This document shows, piece by piece, positions 33,406-44,654 of a stretch of 64,000 nucleotides of DNA. The stretch is taken from assembly GCA_039583875.1 (NCBI GenBank), contig CM077159.1, forward strand, positions 100,989,787-101,053,786, read 5' to 3'. Position 1 is the first letter of the stretch, and every line of letters begins with the position of its first letter. This stretch comes from Platanthera guangdongensis. Lineage: Eukaryota; Streptophyta; Magnoliopsida; Asparagales; Orchidaceae. The position numbers and the translations under genes were made by a program. Under the pieces are notes generated by a model, which saw only the letters and a list, made by a program, of their open reading frames with translations, was not told the DNA's origin and did not search any database.

Positions 33406-36400
33406 ATGGCTGTGTCTGTTGCTGTTCTCGCCGCCATGAAGTTTGATGTTGGCTTCGACATCGACATGGAATCCTTCAGCACAACCGACCAGGTTTTTCA
33501 GGACATTATAGAGTTATTCAAAGAGCAGAATCTGGCAGCAATCATGACCACAAGGATTAAGCTTGCATCTGATGAGATTAAGGAATGGGTCTACACTGCC
33601 CACAATCAGGACAACTCCACCATTGTTGGGTCTATATCTGGCACTCAGGTACCCTTAACTCCAGCAATTTTAACAGAAGTTTTTGAGTTGAGAACTGGTG
33701 GAGATTCTGCTGACTTGTCTGGAGGAGTATACTGACCTGCTTGCCAGAATGGGTCATTCAGAGGCCAACCCTAGCAAGCTCTTGAAAAAGAACCTTTCTG
33801 TGGAATACAGATTCCTGGCAGATGTAGTTGGGAAAGTGCTACTAGCTAAGCACTCTGCTCATGATACAATCTCAAGGTATCAGCTCTGCCTCATGGGAGC
33901 CCTAGTAGACAGGAAGAATTTGAATTGGGGATAAGTATTCTTTGACATTATCAAGAAGAAGATAAACAAAAGTTTTGTAAACTTTGGAAGAATCATAGGG
34001 GTGTTTCTGCAGCATAGGTGCCCTGCACTGCTGGTCTCTTTTGGAATCCACATCAATGCATCCAAGAGACTGTCTTGTGCCCTGTTTGGTAAATGGGACA
34101 GATAAATCATCAAGCCTAGCAGACCCTCCTTCAGCACTCCTTCAGGCACCAGGACTCTCAGAGTCACTTCCCCACAGGTCTCTGCCCCTGCAGATGACCT
34201 GCCTGCTGATGTTTCTCCTCCTCCTCCAATTCCATCTCTTCTCATACCATCTACCATTCAAACTCCATCCACCATCATCATCTCCAGCCCCTCTCCAACA
34301 TCTACACCATCTCCAGTCCCTACTCTTCCCCTCACAGAAGACCAATTCCATCCATTATTCTCCTACCCTCAACCAGATATCACTTCATCACCCTCCATTC
34401 CTTCCTTCACCCTCATTGATGATTCATTTATGGATGATTCAACATCCTCTCCTCCTGAGCTACCCTCATCCTCAACATCTTATCAAGATCTTCTACAAGA
34501 GATCATTGTCCAACCCACATTCACCCCATCTATCTCCATCCCACTGTCCTCCATATCCACTTTACCCACACCTCAACCATCCCAGCCCCACTACTCCAGC
34601 TCTCCACTACCATCACCAACAGCTGCTCCTCCAGCTTCTACCTTTGCTCCAGTCACTACTGAGCAAGTAGACATTCCAGCCCTTGCTGACAGTCTGTATG
34701 AATTGCTAGCCCCCAGGCTATCTCTTCTTTTGGAGACCTCCTTGGCTCCATTACTCCTGTCAGTGGCAGCCCTCTCTGCCAGGCTCTCATCTCTATTTCC
34801 TCAGGCAGCCCCTTCAGCAGTGTGCCTTGATCCAGTCATGTCTGAATCTAGGCAGGGGGAGATGCCCTATGAAGTGAGTCTGCATGCTGCTGCTGTTGCT
34901 GCTGATTCTGTGAGCATGTCTGCTGCTGCTGCTATTGCTGTCTCTTCAGCTCCTGTTCTTGCTGCTGCTGCTGCTGTGTCTCAAGATCAAATTCCTCCTG
35001 CTGCAATCTTTGCATTAGACCTCAGGTCTTTGCTCTCAGAATTTGATTCTGCATACTTCAGATGTCTGCCAAAGACAAATGTTGTCCAGCCCCCAGAGGA
35101 TCTGTCCAAGGCCCTTGTGTCATTCTCTTACTGTGACCCAAGCATCATCACCTCATTTGTCCACTCAGTATATGCTGCTGCTTCTTCTGATGAAAGCATT
35201 GCTGTTGTTTCTGATGTTGCTGCCCCTACTGCTGCTGATATTTCTGTTACTGCTGTTGAGCCAATCACTAAGGAGATCCTTATGACAGAGGCACCTGAGT
35301 TTGAGCCTTCTGAAATTTTTGCTGATATCTCTGCTACTGATATTACTGTTAGTGAATCTGTTGCTGCTGCTGTTGTTACTGAACCTGCAATATCTGCTGT
35401 TGTTGTTACTGCTTCTACTTCAATTGCAACACCTTCTGTATCTGTTGCTGTCACTACTGTTACTGCTTCAACCTCTGCTGCTACACCCTCTGCTGCCTCA
35501 TTTGTTTCCATACAGCTCAAGAAAGATTTGATGAAGAAAATTGATGCCCTTTATGATGATCAGAGTTCTGAAAGTGATGAGTACAGAACAGACTCTGATG
35601 ATTCTTCTGCTACCATTGCCAGGAAAAGAAAGTCAAGGAGCAAAGCCATGAAGAGAGTACCTCCTGTCAAGGTCAAAGATAACAATGATATACCATACTA
35701 CATTCTTCATGATTGCCCTATCACTGAGCACTGGATGCAGTACTCTAAGAATCAACTGAAAGCAATGAAAAAGAAAAGGAAATATGAAAAGGGTTCTTCA
35801 CAATTCCATCACTCTCATCCTCCTTCACCACCTACTCCTGATGCAGGTGCAGGTGGAAGTTCAGCTGCTCAACCCCCTGCTATAAGTCAAGCTCCCTATC
35901 AGCCACATGCTAGATCCTATAATAGGGGAAGCCAATACAGGGGTTCTCAATCCAGGAGAGGAGGATACAGAGGCAATCAAAGAGATCTCCAGGTCTACTC
36001 CAAAGGATACTCAAGGCAACATCCATACTCCAGGGAAGGACAAATTTCAACTGATACCACCTCTGGTCCTTTTCCCTATAAATTAAGGGAAACTGTGTCA
36101 TCCAGGCCTCCTCAGGACATTCCTTCTAACAGATATGAGCCACCAGTACCTTTTGAAGACCCTGAGAACAATCCAGCTGATTGGACTGCAAGAATGAAAG
36201 AACTTGCTGCACTTGATCAGATCAAAAAGGCTAAAGAGTAAGGAAGAGATTCCTCTAATATCTCTACAATGTCTGAACAGAGGCAGAAAGAGCTAGAAAG
36301 ATATGCATCAAACAAATTTTTTGATTCTGACAGGTACATGGAACTGCATCCTGAAGCTGTAGTTCCCAGGCCTAAACAGCAAACCACTTTAGGTGCAGCA

Positions 36401-36469
36401 GATGATACTAGATCAAAGAAGTAAGCCCTCAATCCCAACAGAGAAATCAAACTTGTTAAGGGCAAGTAA
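33406..36469 (+). pseudogene. E2 ORF3, ~1020-codon third ORF between pol and 3' LTR
   Basis: The start ATG is 33406 (MAVSVAVLAAMKFDVG). The N-terminal ~230 residues look globular: KLASDEIKEWVY, SKLLKKNLSVEYRFLADVVG, NFGRIIGVFLQ. This pattern is loosely like the 'putative plant transposon protein' domain, which I cannot verify. A long P/S/T-rich region follows, then A/V/S-rich repeats with acidic patches (34870-35510), and a basic stretch with YYIL and SKNQLKAMKKKRKY. The C-terminus reads MELHPEAVVPR. It is broken by a frameshift near 33725 and stops at 33932-33934, 34103-34105, 36239-36241 and 36422-36424. No clear signal peptide or membrane anchor is visible, so 'envelope-like' describes position only. 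The same ORF exists in E1. Confidence 0.75.
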
Positions 36470-36650
36470 AAGAAATGACAATGTAAGGTGACAATCTCTG
36501 TGATTTCTGATTATTATCTGGGATGATATATATATATCTCTGTGGTTCTGCTGTCCAGCTTTTCTTTTTGTTTTTCTGTTTTGCTGCTTGTATGTTATTT
36601 AATTTTTCCAAAGTCTGTAAATAGTAATCCTAACCCAAATAGGGGGAGAT
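36470..36650 (+). other. E2 3' untranslated region and polypurine tract
   Basis: A non-coding AT-rich stretch with an (AT)n run near 36526-36538. It ends in AGGGGGAGA at 36641-36649, directly before the 3' LTR. That is the polypurine tract priming plus-strand cDNA. Confidence 0.85.
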
Positions 36651-38187
36651 TGTTGGAACACCCTATTACTATTTTGGGTCAGGATCACTATGTCTCTAGG
36701 AAACCAATGTTTGACCTCTTGTATAGTCCTAAAGGTCAATTATATTTGAGTCTAAGGGTTAGAAGTTTAAGTTTGGAAGCTGCCCTCAAGACCAAGACTT
36801 TTTCAGTTTCAGACCAAGTCATATCGTCGAGCTCAGCACGACGATTCGTCGAACTCCGATCGACGATCGTCTAGCTCAACTTCGACAGATCGTCGAACTC
36901 CATTCGACGATCGCTGAGCTCAACTTCATCATATCGTCGAACTTCATTCGACGATCGGTGAGCTCAGTTCGACGATCTTGACTCAGCTTTGGATCTTTAT
37001 CTCTGAGCTCAGTTCGACGATCTTTGAGCTCAGATCGACGATATTTTGCTGCTGTATATATCCATATCGCTGAGCTCAGTTCAACGATAGCAGAGCTCAG
37101 TTCGACGTTTTCAGATGACTTCAAGGATGTTTCTAGATTCAAATTCAAATCAGTTAAGAAGTTATTCTGCAATTAATTCTGAAGATTTACTAGCCGTTTT
37201 CATTCATTTCTGGACCAAGTTTCAAGAGATTTTCAATGAATATTTTTATGAACTTTCCTCCAGAAGACATTTTTTGCAATTAAGGATGCAATTAATGCAG
37301 GCCAACGGCTATTCTTGACAGAGAATGTTTTTCCATCCAATATCAGAGAATAAAAGAGAAGAATTTTTTGAATCTCTAAGACAGATCACAGATACACAGA
37401 CACACAGACAGACATCAGTAATCTTCAGAACAAGAACAAAAATATTCTGTCTCAAAGAATTCTCAAGAACACACATCCAAGGAGATCAAGTTTTTCTGAA
37501 ATCCTCTGATCTCTCAGTCTCAAGTGTTCAAGGCCAACATATTTCAAGACTCCAGACATCCAACATTTCAGTTATTGCTGAAATCATCTATTGCTGGAGT
37601 TCAACTTTTGAAGGTCTATCACCCTACAGCAAAGCTTTTTTTCCTGAAGATCTCAAGGACTCAGGGGGAGCTTTGACACCATCAATCCACATAGTCTTCT
37701 CAGCTGATCTGAGAAAGAGAAGACTTCCATCACTCTCTCACCCCCATCTCTGTAAAGGGTTTCTCAAACTCCCTTCAAAAGTTTGAGTTTGGTTTTTGAG
37801 CACCTTGTCAAAAGCTCATTGGTGGCAAGACACCTGATCAAAAAATCTGATTTGGTTTTTGAGCACCTTATCAAAAGCTCATTGGTGCCCAGGACACCTG
37901 ATCAACTCATCCTGCAGTGGATTCCTACCTAGGGTGGTAGAAGAGTGGATGTACCCAAGTTTAGGGGAACCACTATATTTCTTTGTGTCTTCTGGTTTTG
38001 TTTGTCTTTATTTTTGTTTCTGGCTGTGATTATTCTGTGATTAGCTTTTGATTAGTTTAGTTCTGTGATTAGATTTATAATTGCTTCTCTGCTCACTCAC
38101 ATTACAACCATTGTTGTAAAAAATTTTAAAGCATCATATACTCTATTCACCCCCCTATAGAGTATATCAGATCTAGCTGCTCTTTCA
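36651..38187 (+). repeat. E2 3' LTR (1537 bp)
   Basis: Same length as the 5' LTR, with ~35 substitutions by eye. The palindromic array lies at about 36826-37110. It ends TCTTTCA, followed by GAGAG (38188-38192), which duplicates 26072-26076. Confidence 0.94.
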
Positions 38188-38192
38188 GAGAG

Positions 38193-41127
38193 AATCTGTT
38201 CGGCCCCAAAAGGGGAGAGCAGACGATCATCCCATTGGCCCGCTTCATCCAGAAAATCCGCCACAAGGTTTGGTAGAGTTTAAACATCCACAAAGGTGGG
38301 CCACTTGGAAAATGGGAGGGGGCCGAGCCAGGCATTATTTAATGATGAGACCAAAAATCCTGTCCCAATCATCCAGAACGTGTTCCGCGCCATCAAATCT
38401 GAGCCAAGGCAAATAGATTTCCAGATTTTTGATTATGATCGCTTGCGGTTGAATAGGTCCGATTTTCCATATTTGCTCCCGAACGTGCGTACCAAGAGGG
38501 AATCTTCCTTTCTAAGAACACGAGCCGCACATTTGCCCATACAAACATTCTTCCATACAACCATATTTTTTATTCCAAGACCACCCTTATCTTTGGGTAG
38601 GCAAATGTTATCCCATCGTGCATAGTGTATGGCTCCTTTAATTTCAGTTCCAAGCCATAGGAAATTTTTGAGGAAGGAATTAATTTTAAATATAACCGAG
38701 GCCGGCATGGGGGAGTTTGCAAGCACGTGGAGTGGAATCGCCGCCAACGAGCTTTTTATTAATGCAGTCCGGCCGGCCAAAGAGAGATGGCGCGCCCCCT
38801 AGCTTCTGATTTTCGTGGTCATATTCTCTAGTCGCTAGTCCGGGATCTCCCAGGACGAAGTTTGATGCCCAGGTAGCTAAGGGCATTGACTCTTTTATGT
38901 CCAAGTTTGTGAAGGATGCTCGTTCTTGGGCTTGGCAGGACCTTTGGTCCAAAGAGGATGTTGGATTTATTAGCATTCACTACCTCACCCGAGAGAGCAA
39001 TAATGATTGAGGATGGCAGATAATTCCATGGCAGTGCCAGTTGTCGCCATGCCAAATAGAAGGGTATCGTCAGCAAATAACAAGTGTGAAATTTTTTGAG
39101 CTGATGGACATACCTTAATTCCCAAACCTGGGTGATGGCTTTGCTTGATAAGAATAGACAGGAATTCTGAGCATAAAATGAATAAATATGATGATAGAGG
39201 GCAGCCATGTCTTAGGCCGCAAGAGGCATTGATCCATTCAGATTAAATCTCATTGATGAGAAGGTCATATCTTGGGGAGGTGATACCCTCCATAATTAAA
39301 TTTGTCCATGCCGGCGGAAGTTGAAAGACTGAAGAACACGTCTAACAAAATTCCATTGGATTCTGTCAAAAGTTTTTTCCATGTCGAGTTTGATTGCCAT
39401 ATACCCGCTCTTACTTTCCGTCGTATGTAAGCGATGGAGAATTTCTTGCGCCACTAAACAGTGGTCGGAGAGCAATCGCCACGGGACAAATGCCGCTTGC
39501 ACTTCGGAAATCAGATTATGTAGTAGTGGATTCATTCTATTGGCAATAATTTTGGATGTTACCTTATAGATCGACGAGGAAAGGCGAATCGGCCTGAATA
39601 GTTCTGGCTTGTTGGCTGGGGAGCACTTTGGGATAAGCATAATTAGAGTGTCCTTCCAATTCTGTTCCATTCGCCCGGTCCTGAAGAAATCCTTGATTGC
39701 GGCAGTAATTTTGGGTGTTGTGAAGTCCCAAAAATAAGTAAAGAACATATGCGTAACCCCGTCAAAGCCCGGGGCTTTATTACGGCCGAACGAGAAGACG
39801 ACATGCTTGATCTCAACATCCGTAATGGGCACAAAAGAGTTTGGGCCAGCGCATCATTTATAATGTTTGGCGGCCTTGGCAGCTCATCATCTGGCGTTGC
39901 GTCATCTAGAGACCATCTTGAAGAGTTCTTGACAAATTCTTGCTAGATTATAGATTGATCAGTGATTACTTGCTCACCAAGGCAAATAGAAAAAAATCAT
40001 GTTCCCGTGCTTTCGCTGAGTCGCAGCCGCATGTAAGAAAGCGGAAGTTTGATCCCCATGAGTATTCCAGTTGCATTTCGCACGCTGCCACGACCATGTA
40101 TCAAGATTTGTTTCGATTTCATTATAATTAGTCACAAGTCCCCTAAGAGTCATCAGTTCCGAGTCATCCATAGATCTGCATGCTAAGTAGCTGGATATGC
40201 TTTATTTCTTCTTCAATATTTTTTGCCTTTTCATCTTCAATCTTGTCATTGAATTTGCTCCATCGGCGAGCGCCTTAATGGTTCTCGCACATTTATCCGC
40301 CAAAATTTTTCCAGGACTACCAACCGCCGCTTTTATCCAGGACCCCCGTGCCACCGAGAATGCGTTTGGCGCCGAAAGCCAAACCTCTTCAAATTTTAGA
40401 CGTCCCGCGGAATTATACTGTATTTTATCAATTTCTCAGATTATTGGAGAGTGGTCTGAAGTAATTCTAGCAAGGTGATGGACAATGGAGCCCGGAAAAG
40501 TCAAAAGTGCCGACGAGTTGAGCAATACCCGGTCAAGCCTGGAGAGGATTCTTGTTGTTGGGGCATGTTATTGCACCAGGTGTAGACATTCCCAGTGAAT
40601 GGGACTTCATGAAGATTGCATAATGAGATAAAGTTGGCAAATTCCAGCGGCCCTTTGTTTAGGTTGACCCCGCTCCCGCCCCTTTTTTCAGCGGCCCGGA
40701 GAACGCAATTAAAATCTCCGCCAATAATGGTGGGAATAGACATGTCCAGCTGAGAGAATTCGTCCCACACCTCCCGTCGGCGGTGGAAATACTTACTAGC
40801 ATAGACTGCTCCTAGCGGCCATACGGTTCCTAGCGGTGATAGGACGGACGCAATTATAAATTGCTGATTTTTAATTATGTTGCTAACCTTTATTATGTCC
40901 TCGAGCCAAAGAAAAGCAATTCCTCCAGATTTTCCACGGGAGGGGACATACTCAAAATTCCAGTGCCGCCCAACAAGCTTGTCAATGTCCCGACGAATGA
41001 ATGACTGTCTACGAGTTTCCAATAGTAAGATAGCAATGGGGTGGTGCCTTCTAACAAGCTGCTGCAGATATGCACGGGAGGCGAGCTTGCTAGCCCCCCG
41101 ACAATTCCAAAAAAGTATGCCCGTCAT
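38193..41127 (-). pseudogene. LINE A ORF2: endonuclease and reverse transcriptase
   Basis: The ATG at 41127 opens MTGILFWNCRGASKLAS, the start of an APE-type endonuclease. ETRR, GGIAFLWLED and GGDFNCVLRAAEKR follow. The RT core (39296-39832) has NKAPGFDG, RPIRLSSSIYKV and KLDMEKTFD. The catalytic FADDTL is readable near 39060-39075 but in a different frame from its neighbours. The RT thumb and zinc-binding region run down to 38193 and continue at 26076. Several frameshifts and stops separate the pieces (around 40500, 39850, 39290, 38830). ORF2p would nick target DNA and reverse-transcribe the LINE RNA in place. Confidence 0.86.
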
Positions 41128-41412
41128 TGATGTGTAGGGGAAAACCCAGCTGCATCAGATTGAATCTCCGATTTCTTATGCTTGTTCTTCCTTTGCTATT
41201 TTCTGGAAAGGGAACGGGAGTGATGAGAAACAATCTCCGGCCTGGACGTCATCTTGGAGGGTTTCTTCTGTGTAAAAATTGTTCTCTTGGTGGTTATTTT
41301 CTGGCGGGCTTGCTTGTTTTTGTACAGCATCTGAAATTTTTTCCTGGATTTCATCATCACTTGAGTCTGCACCATTATCGCTAGTATTATTGGGGGGACA
41401 GGCTTTAACCGG

Positions 41413-42835
41413 CTATTGTACTAGCAGGTCCGGCACAATAGTTTCCGTTGCTTCAACATCGGGCGGGGAATGAGAGTTTTCTGCAGCAGCATCATGCAAA
41501 GCTTGAAGATCTGGAACCTTTTTGGAGTTATCTGGGGGGATTTTAGCGGCTGTCCTGTCTTTCCGAACCCAAACATGCCGGCCCTCCGGCAAATTCTGTG
41601 CTTTTTTCTTTGGTTTCCTAGATTCAATGCAAGTCCAGCCATCGAAACTAGCTTTTGGGTCAATGGGGACATCACCCGCAGTTCCTTTAGGTGCCGGGGC
41701 AGGGGAGCAGGGGTCATCGCCATGGGCTGCTAATCCACATTCAATACAAATTGACGGGATTCCCTCGTAAATTATCTTTTGGAAAAAATTTCCGATGGCT
41801 TTGTTGTTAAGCCAGAGCCCACCCTGTAATGGCTTTGCTAAGTTTCTCCAAACACAAACTCGAGTAAATAGCGTTTGTGATAAAAATTTTGTGAATGCAT
41901 CGATATAGAGAGGATCACCGATCGCCGTCGCGATCCTTCGTAAATTCTTTCCCCTCAAAATTGGAGCGGCAAACAAGGGAAGCGAATCCACGTCGAGACC
42001 CACAGTTGGGGATTGTAGGATGGGATAAAGCTATCGGACCATTGATCTAAACCAACAACACAGCCCGCCACGTGCCAGGGCCCTCCAAACCACACTCGAT
42101 CTCTAATTTCTTCATAGGAGCCCCACTTGTCATGCAACTGTTTTGATAATCATTCAACCTGAAAGTTCATACCCACCACGCGCCCAACCAGTGCATTTTC
42201 AAATTTTGTTCGAATAATGGCTGTTTCATTCTCATTTAGAGTTATGACCCCATTTTTTGAATAACTTTCTTCGGGTTCTGGTTGCATAGTGAATTCCAAG
42301 GGGGCATGACGGGCCCAAACATGAGGCAATTTTGACGGGGCTGGAGGATTTGTGCAGGCTGAATTGGCGGGCCAGTACACGAGGAAGCTAACGGTTGCTG
42401 GAGTTCCGGCATTGGGGTACCACCAGAGGTACCATAGATTTGCATTAAGGCATCAACGGATCCAGAAGCAAAAGGCCTGTCCAGGTGATTCAGCGAGCTT
42501 GGAGTCAATGGCTTCGAAAGGTTTACAAAATCTGGACGGTTCTCAGCGGCATTTAAGCAAACATCTTCTGGGCAACTTTGCTCAGAGGAATTTTCTTCTT
42601 GGTCAGATGTTAGCAGAGCATCCATGGCAGCTCTTGAAGATATTGATCGGCGCGAAGAGGGAGAAGACTCATCCGGACAGTTATTAGCCTCGGAAGCAGC
42701 CAATGGTAAGGATGGGGGAATCAGGCTCGGCACATTCTCCAATAAAGGAGAAGCTAGTTCCTTACGCGGAACCTTTGAACAGGAATTTGGCAAAAGAATT
42801 GCGTTCGCCGGCTTTCTACTTCGATTGGATCGCAT
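41413..42835 (-). pseudogene. LINE A ORF1: DUF4283-type RNA-binding protein
   Basis: The start is taken at 42835. A polar N-terminal region leads to the DUF4283-like core (ALVGRVVGMNFQ, GGPWHVAGCVVGLDQWS, DPLYIDAFTK) and a CCHC knuckle (CIECGLAAHGDDPC) at about 41710-41750. Against LINE C's ORF1, about 20 residues around the RVCDLGEGCF motif are missing near 42115, and stops or frameshifts fall near 42240, 42140 and 42000. The frame ends VPDLLVQ at 41413. Such ORF1 proteins package LINE RNA. Confidence 0.82.
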
Positions 42836-42855
42836 GCCAATTGGCTTTTGACAGA

Positions 42856-44240
42856 CCTATAAAAACTAAGCCTTAGTCATAAAACCCTTCCTCAGTGACG
42901 TTGGGCTTGGGGAAGCCTTAGCTTCACTTAGCTCATCACCTCTTTCGACCGGTTGGTTTCCGTAATCGAGATTAAGGGGAAGACGGGGACAACTCTTTCA
43001 ATTAGGTTAGTTCCTTTCTAACCTGAGGCATGAACACCTTGTGGGCTCATAGTAGTATGCCCCGTATGTCTGGCAAACCTTCTTCCTCCTTAATCTTTAG
43101 CTGAACACGAGTTCGCGGAGGTGTAATGAGTTGGGATGGATCGAACTTTCCTACTTCGGGCTCTGTTACCAGAGGATGCCGCTTCATCAGCTTTGCGCTC
43201 ATGTGAAATGATGAAATCCCGAAAGTCTTCCCTTCTCTGCTTCATGCATTGCCGCTCGATATACTCTTGCATTTCGATCATGCGATAGCTTTGGTCAGGG
43301 TCTTCTGGAGGTGATTCTTCCACTGACTCGCAAGGTATAGAGTTGACAGCTGTGGTCACTTCTGTGAGTAGACGCATCATGGGGCCCGGCCCAGTGGGAG
43401 GGTCAGTGGACCACTGTGGATGAGGTATCATTTCATTGGAGGTGGAGCTAGAGCCGCCATGTTTCTTCTCGGGTAAAGGACAAGAGTTTCAAACTTTCGG
43501 GTCTCCGAGAAGGTCTACCGCCCCGTGGGGATCTCCTGCTTCATCTCGTTCCCGTCATTTTTGCTGAGTTGTTTTCTTAGCTACAAGTCTCTTTTTTAGT
43601 AGTAGTACTTCCCTATCCGGTCTACTAATTCTAGCAGAGCAAAGCATCCCTAAGCTCTCTAGTTCATTACTAACCAAATCCTTGAGAAAAAGCAAGGTGA
43701 TCCGTAGGCTCGACCAGCCCTTGAACCTCACCCTCGGAGAGAGGCAAAAGCGAAACCGGGATATCCAGTCCTTTTAGTAGGGCAGAAAGCCGGGGATCCG
43801 GGAGGTAGGAAAGTGATTTTCTCAATACGTACCGAAGTGGGGAGAGCAAGGGAAGGCAGACTGTATAGGTAGAGTACTGGGATTGAACTCGAATATAGAA
43901 TATAGAGTCTCAAATCTATAGGTTAATATAGTGGACTTTATTAGAATAATGAGAATATGGCATGAAATGAAGCTGTGATGACCTCTTTCCTGGGCTCTGC
44001 TCGCTCGTCTACGCTCCGACTCAGTCAAAATGGAAACTCTCGCCTTGCTTGAAAAAGATGAGTCAAAAACTTCGCCGCGTAGGACCGGAACTGTCTCGGC
44101 AAAGGAAAGAGGAAAAGCAGGGGCTAAGCCTGATCTTTATATATTAGTAATCGCAGTAGAGATTCAAGTAGATTGAATTCATCTTTTAAAAGAAGAGTCT
44201 ATATACGCGATTTAAGGCTGGGGTCAAAGGGATCTATCCC
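42856..44240. other. Probable mitochondrial-type DNA insert (NUMT candidate)
   Basis: The texture changes abruptly here: near 45% GC, many short purine runs (GGAAAGAGGAAAAGCAGGGGC, in part), CTTTTTTAGTAGTAGTAC and other words typical of plant mitochondrial intergenic DNA. There are no transposon motifs. It starts where LINE A's ORF1 ends and stops where the C/G-rich array begins. I recognise no mitochondrial gene for certain, so this rests on composition and style. Confidence 0.45.
43090..43431 (-). CDS. Unidentified 113-codon ORF in the mitochondrial-type segment
   Basis: The minus-strand frame MIPHPQWSTDPPTGPG... runs to SANSCSAKD. It is hydrophilic and charged (for example QCMKQRREDFRDFII), with a predicted helical, coiled-coil-like middle and no membrane segment. 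Codon use looks even. I do not recognise it. It could be an anonymous mitochondrial ORF carried along in the insert, or chance. No promoter evidence is visible. Confidence 0.25.
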   Translation of the reverse strand: MIPHPQWSTDPPTGPGPMMRLLTEVTTAVNSIPCESVEESPPEDPDQSYRMIEMQEYIERQCMKQRREDFRDFIISHERKADEAASSGNRARSRKVRSIPTHYTSANSCSAKD

Positions 44241-44251
44241 TAAACCTAAAC

Positions 44252-44577
44252 CCGAACCCCCCGAACCCCCCGAACCCCCCGAACCCCCCGAACCCCCCGC
44301 GGCCCCGCGGCCCCGCGGCCCCGCGGCCCCGCGGCCCCGCGGCCCCGCGGCCCCGCGGCCCCGCGCCCCGCGCCCGCCCCGCGCCCCGCGCCCCGCGCCC
44401 CGCGCCCCGCGCCCCGCGAGACCCCCCCCCCGCCCCCCGACCCCCCGACCCCCCGACCCCCCGACCCCCCGACCCCGACCCCCGACCCCCGACCCCCGAC
44501 CCCCGACCCCCGACCCCCGACCCCCGACCCCCGACCCCCGACCCCCGACCCCCGACCCCCGACCCCCGACCCCGAGA
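44252..44577. repeat. Extreme C/G-rich short-unit array
   Basis: Four unit types follow each other: CCCCCCGAA (about five units, 44252-44298), CCCCGCGG (about eight, to ~44362), CCCCGCG/CCCGCG (to ~44418), and CCCCCCGA/CCCCCGA (about 18 units, to ~44577). The last 7-mer has the length and C-run phase of the telomere unit CCCTAAA, which follows directly. The array is strand-asymmetric (C on plus, G on minus) and could form G-quadruplexes. The proline-rich open frame over it is a by-product. Confidence 0.88.
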
Positions 44578-44650
44578 CCCTAAAACCCTAAACCCTAAAC
44601 CCTAAATCCTAAATCCTAAACCCAAAACCCTAAACCCTAAACCCTAAACT
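44578..44650. repeat. Interstitial telomere repeats (CCCTAAA)n
   Basis: About ten units of CCCTAAA with variants (CCTAAAT, CCCAAAA). This is the C-rich strand of the Arabidopsis-type plant telomere. A left-hand chromosome end would show this orientation. Here it is internal, flanked by the C/G array and by LINE 5'-UTR sequence. Confidence 0.88.
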
Positions 44651-44654
44651 TTGC

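Larger units (their letters stand above)
26077..38187 (+). mobile_element. E2: Sirevirus-like Ty1/copia retrotransposon with ORF3
   Basis: A full-length, 12.1-kb element on the plus strand inside LINE A. Order: 5' LTR 26077-27613, primer site, gag, pol (protease-integrase-RT-RNase H), a ~500-bp palindromic spacer, ORF3, polypurine tract (AGGGGGAGA), 3' LTR 36651-38187. The GAGAG target duplication is perfect. Both LTRs are 1537 bp and differ at ~35 sites by eye (~2.3%). All coding units are present but broken by single-base changes, so this copy is not autonomous. It is the best template in the window for reading E1. Confidence 0.94.
38188..42855 (-). mobile_element. LINE A, 5' part (ORF1 and most of ORF2)
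   Basis: Continuation of the L1-like element at 24960-26076, interrupted by E2. ORF1 (41413-42835) and ORF2 (41127 downward) run on the minus strand in normal order. The 5' end abuts mitochondrial-type sequence near 42855, without an obvious 5' UTR. Confidence 0.85.

Noticed and set aside
33406..36469. True retroviral-type envelope gene
   Set aside because: No signal peptide, cleavage site or transmembrane anchor can be seen. Only the position matches, so I describe it as ORF3.
44173..44583. 136-codon proline-rich open frame
   Set aside because: It is only a translation of the C/G-rich tandem array; composition, not coding constraint, keeps it open.
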